From Salpingoeca rosetta (lineage: Eukaryota > Opisthokonta > Choanoflagellata > Craspedida > Salpingoecidae), in NCBI RefSeq assembly GCF_000188695.1, contig NW_004754914.1:1065885-1076552 (forward strand): DNA of 10,668 nucleotides, given 5' to 3'. The translations under genes and the position numbers were made by a program. Positions 1-8,186 of the stretch are shown one piece after another; position 1 is the stretch's first letter, and every line of letters starts with the position of its first letter. A model generated the notes under the pieces. That model saw only the letters and a program-made list of their open reading frames with translations. It was not told where the DNA came from and searched no databases.

Positions 1-37
<37 letters not shown>

Positions 38-44
38 ACGGGGG

Positions 45-122
<78 letters not shown>

Positions 123-127
123 CAGAG
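1..127. repeat. Interrupted (CA)n tract in intron 2 of the hydrolase gene
   Basis: A CA dinucleotide array runs from the window edge and is broken by CCCACGGGGGG near 36-46, by a single G near 83 and by GCA/GAG variants near 115-127. On the transcribed (minus) strand it reads (TG)n and follows the exon 2 donor GTGAGT (135-140), so it lies in an intron that continues outside the window. Confidence 0.9.
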
Positions 128-140
128 CACACGCACTCAC

Positions 141-370
141 CAAACTCGGCAAACTTCTTCACTCCTTTGCGGAAGGACCCTGTCTTCGCCCGAAACGCAT
201 CCTTGCTCTGGCGGTAGCCGTGCAAGCACAGTATCTGTTCCAAACACCAGCACAGTCAGTAACGCCACCCGTCAACACCTAAGGTGAGTGTGAGGTGCCA
301 CAGTGCTGGCACAGACACAATCCATAACCACAACCACCACTCACTACACCTTCAGCTTGCGGTTTGCCAT
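141..370 (-). CDS. OVCA2: FSH1/OVCA2-family serine hydrolase, N-terminal part (two exons, 3' end outside window)
   Basis: The exons are 370-350 (ATG plus six codons) and 234-141, joined at phase 0 across a 115-bp intron (donor GTGTAG, acceptor CAG). The next donor is GTGAGT at 140-135, leaving phase 1. The joined product begins [18 protein letters not shown] and continues with a basic helical stretch ending KKFAEF, 38 residues in all. The hydrophobic strand followed by LCLHGYRQS, then a Phe-x-x-Lys-Thr-Gly-x-x-Arg-Lys pattern, is the hallmark N-terminus of the FSH1/OVCA2 alpha/beta-hydrolases: strand beta-1, the HG oxyanion-hole turn and the first helix. These enzymes use a Ser-Asp-His triad and cleave esters; that triad would lie in later exons outside the window. 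The start is chosen because the seven codons join in frame to the family motif and the ATG has A at -3 and G at +4. The gene follows the Q-rich gene head-to-tail, 243 bp from its stop. Family membership is from recalled motif, not a search. Confidence 0.85.
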
Positions 371-552
371 GCTTTCTTGTCAGTTCGAGGGCGAGGATGT
401 TTTGTGGTGCTTGATGCCAGCGTGACATGACATGTGACAATACAATGCGACGCGATGTGAGCTGGCATGCATGACATGGTAGCACACGTGATAGCACCAT
501 CACACACCCCGCCCGGTCCTGGCTCAAAGCAGCGACGCCTTTCCTTTGTTCG
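371..552 (-). promoter_or_regulatory. Putative promoter and 5' UTR of the OVCA2-like gene, with CACGTG E-box
   Basis: This 182-bp stretch lies between the upstream gene's poly(A) signal and the hydrolase ATG, so it must hold the promoter. A palindromic CACGTG sits at 485-490, about 115 bp upstream of the ATG. TGACATG occurs three times (423-429, 428-434, 472-478). No TATA box is evident. The promoter role is inferred from position only. Confidence 0.4.
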
Positions 553-558
553 TTTATT
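553..558 (-). terminator. Poly(A) signal AATAAA of the Q-rich gene
   Basis: A canonical AATAAA on the minus strand lies 56 bp downstream of the TGA at 616-614. Its spacing supports calling that TGA the true end of the gene and gives a very short 3' UTR. Confidence 0.7.
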
Positions 559-613
559 GGCAAGAAGCAAGCCTGGTAAGACGCTCGAAAGCACATCGAA
601 AGCACACCCCCAA

Positions 614-842
614 TCACAGTCGCGTCTGGTGCTGCTGCTTGTGCTGATGCTGGTGTGCAGGTGACGGGTGCTGCTGCTGCTGTTGAACAACGCGGCGACG
701 GCGGGACCGGGACCGCGAGGAGACGAGGATGGCAGCTCGCTCATCACCGTCGTCGGTGGCTGAAGACAGCGGGAGGGAGGAGAGACAGGAGAAGAGGGAG
801 GAGGAGGTGAAATGAGTGCAAGTGGGAAAGGCAGTGTGACAT

Positions 843-924
<82 letters not shown>

Positions 925-1526
925 GGCTTGGGCAGTTGTCGCTGCTGGTCTTGGTGCTGAACGTGAGCAGTTGTGGTCGCGGTGCTGGGTGCATGTTGGC
1001 CGGATTGGTAAGCGTGCAGCCTGCTCATGGCTCGCTGGCGCATATGCGCGCGTGCCATGTCCCCTGGTCGTATTGCCCGGCGGTCGACGGTGCTGCCTCC
1101 ATTCCGAGCATCCTGTCCGCTCACGGCCTTTGGCGTCTTTGCCATTGGCAGGCCATCACGGTGCTGTTGTGGCTGCTGTTGCGCTTGCTGGTGCCCTTGG
1201 TGTTGCGTGCTGGTGGTGTCTTGCGTGGCGCGACGAACAACACGCCGTGACCCGCGCGCCCGGCTCCGCAGCAGGATGGCATCGCGGTCGGGGCTGTCTG
1301 TACTGGCGGTGGTCTGCCGCTTCACCACTTGGTATTGCTCCGGCCTGTGCTTCACCACCGTGGAAGCGCTGCTGGAGCTGCCACCGTGCCCGGCCTTCCG
1401 CCTATCTCGCTGCGCGTCTATGGCTGGTTGCTTGGCAACAGACTGCAGCAGTGCGCGCTTTTCGTCCCCGAGGCGCTCTGTCAGCCGCTGCATGAGGTAC
1501 TCCCGCACACCAACGCTGCCTTGAGC

Positions 1527-1603
<77 letters not shown>

Positions 1604-2090
1604 CCTTCTCCTCGTGCAGCTGCCTGTGGCTCGAGGACACTCGCTTTTTCTCTTCTTCCGTCTCGTCGTCCTTGCGGTGTCCGCGTGAACCATCATCACC
1701 TTCCTCCTCCTTTTCCTCCACCCCCACAACCACCTCCTCCTCCTGCTGTTGCTGCTGCTGTCTTTGGCTGTCAGCAATCGACTGTCGCTTGTGCCGCTGC
1801 AGCAGCTGCCGCGCCGTGCGTGTGAGAGGTGACTCGTGTTGTTTCGCCACCGCCGCTGCTGGCAACACGCGTGATTTGGAGGGCGACTGCTCAACATCGG
1901 ACAGCGACGGCGGCGGTTCAGATGACTCAGGCTGCGACTCTTGTGGTGTCATGTCTGTTGTGTTGATACCGGAATGGATTGAGCCAGACGCATCCTCGCC
2001 TGCAAGGACGAAAAAGAAGCACAACACATGCAAGCACGCGTCAAACCAACAAAGACACACACGAATCTTGCCAGCACACCCACCCGACCA

Positions 2091-2187
<97 letters not shown>

Positions 2188-4462
2188 CACACACATACAC
2201 ACACACACACGCACGCACACACACACATACACACACACACACACCTGCGTTGGTGTTGCTCCTGGTGACGGCGTCACGGCTGCCGCTGGAAGGAAGTTTC
2301 ATTGCATCCCGCGACGCTGCACGAGACGCGTGTGCAGAGTGCGCGTGCCTTCCGCCGCCACCGCTGCTGCCAATGCTCTGCCCTGAGGCACGGCGGGACA
2401 CTGTGGCGGACTTGCTTGCGCGATGCACTGCTGGCGCTGCTCGTGTGCCCGTTGACTGCACAGCCCCGCGTGTTCCAGACCGCGACAGGCTGACACTTGA
2501 ACCAGCGCCGCCACTGCTGGCGCTGCTGTAAACGCTCGAGCGGCTGCCACGTGATCGCGACGTCCGCGCAGTCGACGCCCGTGAACGCGAACGCGTGTTC
2601 GTGCGTGCACGTGGTCGTGAGGTTGCCGCACCCCTACTGCTGCACCGACTACCGCCATCACCATCGCCATCGTCATCACCGTCGCGCCGCGTCGCTCTCA
2701 CTGTCACCTCGTCCTCCCTGGCAGCTGCACTCGCCCGCAGCTCCTGCTCACGTGTTGCCAGTGCCTCGGCCATGGCTTTTTGCGACCGCATGTGCTGCTC
2801 CTTCGCCAGCGCACCGCGCTCACGCACGCGCATGTGCTCCTCCCCCAGCTTGTCCGCCGTGGCTGCCATGTGTGCCTGCCTGCGCGTTGCCGCCTGCTTA
2901 AAGCGCGCCTTCTGGCGCAGCACACGGTTTCTTGCCTGCTGCTTGAATGCAATCTGCAGCTGCTCCCGTCGTTGCCGCGCCGCCTCCAGCCGCTCAGCCG
3001 TTGTTCGCGCTGCTGCTGCTGATGTTGATGATGACGACGACGACGATGTGGTGGTGGTGGCGGCGGGAGCCTTTGCATTATCACTATTACCGTCCCCATC
3101 GCCACCACCACCAGCATGGCGCCTCCGCCCAGCAGCACGAGCGTTGCCTGCGTTCGCGTGCGCTGGCTTGGACCCGTTGCGCTGTTGCTTCGGCACGGGT
3201 GCGTGCGGCACGGCCTTGCTCGTGCGTGTGTGCGTGTTTGTGAGTGTCGGGGACGCCGGCGGTGTGGGAGACTTAATCATGGGACGCGGTGACGTGCGAG
3301 GAGAGGATGCAGCAGAGGATGGGGACTTGGATCCCAGTCGAAGCGATGGCGACACGCGAGAGCTGCGTGGCTTGCTCCGCTGCTGTTGAGACCCACCCGC
3401 ACCAGCTGCCGCCTTGCTGCTTCTGGTGGCGGTGGTGGAAGCTGCATGCGTCACTGCGCGCGTGTGCGCCGGTTTTGCTCGCGGTTTTGGACTTCGGGAC
3501 CTCGAAGATTTGTCCACAGACGCACGCGGCTTCGTTCCCGCATGCACGCGACGTGTTGGCGGCGACACTGGGCGCTCACAACGCCGTGTGGTCGTGGCCT
3601 TTGTGACTGCTGCCTTTGGAGCCGTAGCCTTGCTCGTTGTCGTTGCTGCTGCCGCTACTGCCGCTGCTGCCGTTGTCGTTGTAGTGGCTGGCGTGGTGGG
3701 TGCGTCTTTCTGCTTGGTTGTTGGAACTGCTTGTGCATTTGCAGCGGCATTGCTGCCCCGGGTGCTGCTTGGCGTTGAAGTGGTAGCAGTGGTGGTGCTT
3801 GAGTTGCTGTACAAACGAGACTTGAGCCTTGACTTGATACCGCGAGTGCTCGACTGCTTCATCTTTCCGCTGCTGACGCTGCTCGCCCCCGCTGTTGGTG
3901 CTGGGGTTGTTGATGGAGTGGCTGCAGTTGATGCTGTCGTCGTCGTCCTTGCTGGTGGTGCCGCTGCGTTTGCTGAAGTGTGACTATTGTCGCCATGCTC
4001 GCTGCCGCCCGTATCATCGTGCTGTGTCGGAGGCGCAGCACTGTACCCCTTCTCTTCTGCTTCTGCTTCATGTCGCTGCACCTGTCGGTGTCGGTGTTGG
4101 TGATAGTCGTGCATTGCGGGACCCTTCACAGCCGCCTGCCCTTCTTCAACTTCTTCAACTTGCTCTCCTGTCGCCAACACGTCATCATCAGCAGCGGCAG
4201 CACCGGCGTCCACGGCTGCCTTGTTGTCAGTGCTGTTGAGGGTCTCGCTGCTCTCTTTCTCGCTGATGTTGCGCGTGGTAACAGTGCGCTCACCATCGCG
4301 AGGTTCTGTGGTTGGTTCTGCTCGTGATGCTGGTGGTGGAGCAGCGTGCACACGACCGCCACCGCTTGTGCACTCCAATGCGTGTGCATCGTCAGCAACA
4401 AGTTGCACAGTTGGAGCTGCGTGCTGTTGTAACTTTAAACCCTGCGTAGCCTGCTGCATACC

Positions 4463-4531
<69 letters not shown>

Positions 4532-6095
4532 GGGCAAGATCTGAGGGGCTGTTCGTTTCGCCACACCTTCCATCGGCTGCTGTGGTGTCTTTCCTGCCCT
4601 CTTCGCCTCTTCATGCTGCTCCTCATCTTGCTCTCCTCCCTCGCTTTCGCCATCACTTCCGGCTCGCTTTAACTTCGCTTTGCTGCTGCTGCTGGCCGCG
4701 TCATCAACACTGTCATCACTATCATCACCACCCCCTGCAGATGTAGTAGCAAGCACGTGCGTGCGTGCAGTTGCATCGGTTCTCTCCTCCACGGGCGCCA
4801 GGGTCCTGCTGTCCACCATAGGTGCCCGCTGCGTGAGACTGGCCCGGCTGCTCTCGCGGGATATTGGCTTGGTGTACATGCTGCCAAGAAGCAGCAGCTG
4901 GCCCACCTCTTGGCCCGACGTGGTATCGGCTGCATCAACAGACGGGCGGCCACTTCCGCTGGTGCTGCTGGCGGCCTGGTGCTCGTCGTCCTCGCTGCCA
5001 AAGTCCACAGACTGGTGGAGCAGGGACGCATGCACTTCCCGCTCCCGCTCCCTCTCATCATGCTCATGCTCATCTTCGTCGTCATCAGCACCAGCGCTGA
5101 CACTCAGCTGTGGTGGCCGGGGTAGCGGCGGCGGCGGTGGTGGTGGTGGTGGTGGTGATGATGATGATGGTGATAGCGATGCTTGTTTCGATGAAGCCGC
5201 AAATACGGGTGGCGGTGGGATGACGGATGTGTTCCACGCATCATCGCCAGCGGTGACATCATCGCCAACGGCACCGTTGTCATCATTGCCAGTTGCTGCG
5301 GCAGTGCTGGCAGCTGTTTGGGACGGTATGACATGTGGCTGGGTGCGTGGCTTGCTGGTGCGCACCCCTGGCTCGTATGACGTGGTAAAGGGCAATGCAC
5401 GTGGTTGCCTCTGATCTGGTGTACTGCTTTCGGGTGTGCCTGCATGCACGACATCACGCTGCAGTGGACTTTGCAAGCGTGGTAAACCGTGATGCTGTGT
5501 TGGAGAGTGAATACCGCTGGCATCCCGGGAGCTCAAGGTGTCGGAGTCTGCAGAGTCGTAGGAGAGTGCAAGTCCCTCTGTGGCAGGGCGCGACGATGAT
5601 GATAATGGTGGTGGTGGTGGTGGTGGTGGTGGTGTTGATGATGATGATGGGACAGCGGCGATGGCATCAACTTGCTGCTGCTGTGACTGTGACTGTGGGT
5701 GGGGTGTGATGAAGGTGGATGGGGATGATGAGGTGGCGCTGGCTCGCTTCTGTAATGAGGGCTGTAACGAGGGCTGTGATGTGGTGTTGTGCGATAAGCC
5801 TGAGTATTCCTCGGGTGGCATGACGATGAAGTCGTGCCACGCATCATCTTCGCCTGGATCCGAGTGGAAATCAAAGGATGGCAGTGCACCGGGGTCGGGC
5901 GCAGAGATTGGTGTCGCCAGGGGTGTCAGCTCCATGGGCTCTGCCCACATGTCGTCCTCAAATGGAATGTCCATGTTGGCCACCTCCTCCTCATCGTACG
6001 TAGGAGGTGGTGCACTGTGTTGTGCATGTTGCTGTCCTAGTCGTTCGTGTTGCTGCTGCTGCTGGTGGTGGTGGTGGTGGCGGTGGTGTTGTTGC

Positions 6096-6132
<37 letters not shown>

Positions 6133-6319
6133 GGTGGTGGTGGGCTTGATACTGCCGTCCCGTGGCATGTTGTGGTCCTGACATTGCTGTTGCGTGTGCT
6201 GGCAAGGTGGTGGCGGTGGGTGACGCTGCATCATGTTGGTGTCGCTGCTGCTGCTGCTTATCTGCCTGTGACCCAGATGGCGATGAGAACATCGCACGCA
6301 GCTTCCGCCATGACGACAT
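614..6319 (-). CDS. Large glutamine-rich, mostly disordered protein with basic Ser/Pro and coiled-coil segments (3 exons, 1765 aa)
   Basis: Exon 1 is 6319-2245 (4075 nt, ends phase 1), exon 2 is 1999-923 (1077 nt, enters and leaves at phase 1) and exon 3 is 759-614. The total of 5298 nt is 1765 codons plus TGA. Acceptors are CCTTGCAG and GTCTTCAG; both donors are CAG followed by GTGTGT. The ATG at 6319 is the first after an in-frame TGA a few codons upstream.

Residues 1-100 are Gln/His-rich with a Q15 tract (63-77). A PPTY motif is at 105-108. Acidic-Trp motifs DDMW, DDAW, DDAW occur at 122-125, 158-161 and 359-362. Proline runs are near 230-238 and 389-398. A Q22 tract is at 598-619. Thr/Ala-rich and then Arg/Lys/Ser/Pro-rich sequence with many SP/TP sites runs to about 1025. 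A charged helical, probably coiled-coil stretch spans about 1106-1206. Exon 2 adds an acidic segment, a Q25 tract (1492-1516) and a short helix at about 1523-1549; exon 3 ends in a Gln/His-rich tail.

I do not recognise the family. The basic SP-rich plus coiled-coil layout is seen in cytoskeletal and nuclear scaffold proteins, but no function can be assigned. Confidence 0.8.
760..922 (-). other. Intron 2 of the Q-rich gene, filled by (TG)n
   Basis: This 163-bp intron has its donor GT (922-921) as the first unit of a 79-nt sense-strand (GT)n tract covering 844-922. A pyrimidine-rich stretch then leads to the acceptor CTTCAG. It interrupts a glycine codon position at phase 1. Confidence 0.8.
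1527..1601 (-). repeat. Pure (CAA)25 coding for polyglutamine, exon 2 of the Q-rich gene
   Basis: Twenty-five uninterrupted CAA codons (TTG on the plus strand) encode residues 1492-1516. There is no CAG interruption, so the tract should be prone to length change. Confidence 0.95.
2000..2244 (-). other. Intron 1 of the Q-rich gene, with long TG-rich tract
   Basis: This 245-bp intron starts CAG|GTGTGTGT. Its (TG)n tract, with GTAT and GCGT variants, covers 2093-2244 on the sense strand. It ends in a T-rich run and CCTTGCAG. Phase 1 matches on both sides. The frame stays open through the whole intron, reading Val-Cys repeats, but retention would shift the frame because 245 is not a multiple of 3. 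Confidence 0.82.
4463..4528 (-). repeat. Pure (CAA)22 coding for polyglutamine, exon 1 of the Q-rich gene
   Basis: Twenty-two uninterrupted CAA codons encode residues 598-619, between a lysine and Gly-Met-Gln-Gln. Confidence 0.95.
6089..6133 (-). repeat. CAA-rich Q15 tract near the N-terminus of the Q-rich protein
   Basis: Fifteen glutamine codons, almost all CAA with a CAG near the downstream end, encode residues 63-77. CAC/CAT-encoded histidine runs flank them. Confidence 0.9.
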
Positions 6320-6396
6320 GGAGCCTCAGCTCTGTGCGCGTGCGTGTATGTGTGTGCGCGATGAGCGGATGTTGTGCTGCGTGTGTGTTTGTGTGT

Positions 6397-6423
6397 GCGG
6401 GTGCTGCGGGTGTTGCGGGTGCT
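6397..6423. repeat. Three tandem 9-bp GCGGGTGYT units
   Basis: The units at 6397-6405, 6406-6414 and 6415-6423 differ at one base (C/T) in the middle copy. They sit in the divergent promoter, about 80-105 bp upstream of the minus-strand ATG. Confidence 0.75.
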
Positions 6424-6444
6424 GCGAGGGATGCTGGATGCTGC

Positions 6445-6586
6445 CACAACGAACAACACCAACAGCGCAACAACAACAACAAGGAAGCAGAAAGCAGAAG
6501 AAGGGGGGAAGCGGAAAATTTCGCACAACGAACACCACACACACACACGGATACGCACGTTTTCTTCAACTGTCGCACAACAAACA
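6445..6586 (+). repeat. Three dispersed CACAAC(G/A)AACA motifs
   Basis: Exact copies are at 6445-6455 and 6524-6534, and a one-base variant CACAACAAACA is at 6576-6586. All lie in the divergent promoter. They could be a factor-binding motif, or chance in A/C-rich DNA. Confidence 0.4.
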
Positions 6587-6613
6587 ACCTTGAACCGCCG
6601 TTGTTGTTTGTTG
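6578..6613 (+). promoter_or_regulatory. 11-bp inverted repeat (possible 5' UTR hairpin)
   Basis: CAACAAACAAC at 6578-6588 and its exact reverse complement GTTGTTTGTTG at 6603-6613 are separated by 14 nt. The hairpin would end 44 nt before the SH3b gene's ATG, so it may lie in the 5' UTR. Confidence 0.45.
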
Positions 6614-6657
6614 GCTGTGTGAGCCTGCCTGCAGGGAAGAACAAGCAAAAAGGAAGG

Positions 6658-6811
6658 ATGACGGAAGTGGCGGAGGCACAGGACTTTATCTCGCAGTGCT
6701 CCGAAGCAGCACTGAGCAGGGACCCCATCTTTGCCTTGTTCAAGAAGTAAGCAAGCAGAGCAAGCCTTCTTCAGTGTAGTGGGTGTTGTTTGTCTGTAAC
6801 GGTCACGCTGT

Positions 6812-6858
<47 letters not shown>

Positions 6859-7376
6859 ACTGTGTATGTCGCTTGTGTGGTTTTGTCGCTTGTGTGGTTG
6901 CTCACATGCGGGCTGTGTGTTTATTCGTTTCCTTTGTTTCCTTGCCTGACTTTGCTACTTGAAAGGCAAGACATTGAGGCCTCCTTGGCAGCTTCCGCGA
7001 CTGGCAAGTATGCCGACTTCTGGACAGTCGACAAGGTGCGTGCGTGCGTGCGTGTGTGCGTGTGTGCGTGTGTGTAGGGATGGCAGGGGAGGGAGATGTG
7101 CAGTGGTCGTGTGATATATGCGCACTGTTGTGTGTGTGTGTGTGTCTGCACTCTGTGTGTGTGTGTGTGTCTGCACTCTGTGTGTGTGTGTGTGCGTGTG
7201 TGTCTGCACTCTGTGGGTGTTCGAGTACTCTCTGATGGCATGAGTAGCTCACTCCCTCGCTGCGCTGCATGCACACGTGGTGATTAGCTCGCTGACTTTA
7301 ACAACACCGTGGATGCGTGTAAGGACTGCCCGCCCGAGGTCAAAGGTGGGTGACATACGTACGCTCATGCCTCCTT

Positions 7377-7446
<70 letters not shown>

Positions 7447-7564
7447 TGAGTCTTGGACTTGATAGTACAGGTGAATGAGGTGGCTCACACCGGGTGTTCT
7501 GGGCGTCGTCCTTGCGCTTGTCTGCAGCCATCTTCTCCGGCTCCAAGAATCCACGCTTGCGGGT

Positions 7565-7636
<72 letters not shown>

Positions 7637-8154
7637 CTTGAGTGCGTGTTTGTGTCATGAGTGCGTGTTTGTGTCATGTTGCCTTTTTTTTTTTAACCGC
7701 TCATGTAAGCTCTGGTGCCGTTGCTGGGCGTGTGCAGGCCTCCAAGATTGGCAACCTCCTTCTGAATCATGCAAAAGAGCTCAAGGAATCCGTAAGGCCT
7801 GCCGTTTGCATGTGTGTGTGTGTGTGTGGCTGTGTCTGTGTCTGCATATCTGCTCCTCCGCAATCGTTCACTTGGCCACTGCTACAATAACGAGCACGCT
7901 GTCGTTCACGCCATCATTGCGTGCACGTGCACACTCATTCAACAGGGAGGCCTGAACGCGGCTGTGCCCCAGTCTCCAGCAGCCAACACACAAACCTTCG
8001 CAGCACAAGGTGGAGTGCCCGGGATGTGACGTTTGCACATCCTGCTACACATTGCACCTCCCTATTTCTCCACACCGTGCATGTGCACACAAAATTGTTG
8101 GTGGGCTCTGCCTCGTCCACAAGATCACCGCACATATACATGCGCGTACACGTA

Positions 8155-8186
<32 letters not shown>

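Larger units (their letters stand above)
6320..6657. promoter_or_regulatory. Divergent promoter region between the Q-rich and SH3b genes
   Basis: This 338-bp gap separates two divergent start codons, so both promoters and both 5' UTRs must fit here. It holds TG-rich sequence next to the minus gene, three 9-bp GCGGGTGYT units (6397-6423), three CACAAC(G/A)AACA motifs, a short CA run (about 6535-6548) and an inverted repeat near the plus gene. No TATA box is apparent. A shared, bidirectional promoter is inferred from spacing. Confidence 0.6.

Noticed and set aside
841..2250. Long open frames of Val-Cys or His-Thr repeats over the TG/CA tracts
   Set aside because: (TG)n and (CA)n have no stop codons in any frame, so they give long open frames by default. 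Splice borders and phase show they are introns.
2595..3389. A 264-codon open frame on the plus strand, opposite the Q-rich gene
   Set aside because: It is the antisense shadow of a GC-rich, repeat-rich exon, with no recognisable domain. The minus frame runs 1358 codons with matching splice phases.
6007..6657. Upstream in-frame extension of the SH3b gene (the frame is open back to 6007)
   Set aside because: The extension overlaps the minus-strand coding exon and encodes low-complexity sequence. The ATG at 6658 has a purine at -3 and begins the plausible helical sequence.
8010..8060. [10 protein letters not shown], a CxxCxxCxxC motif like a ferredoxin or zinc site
   Set aside because: It lies just after the exon 6 donor in a frame that exon 6 does not enter; in the true frame a TGA follows within ten codons. 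It is taken as intron.
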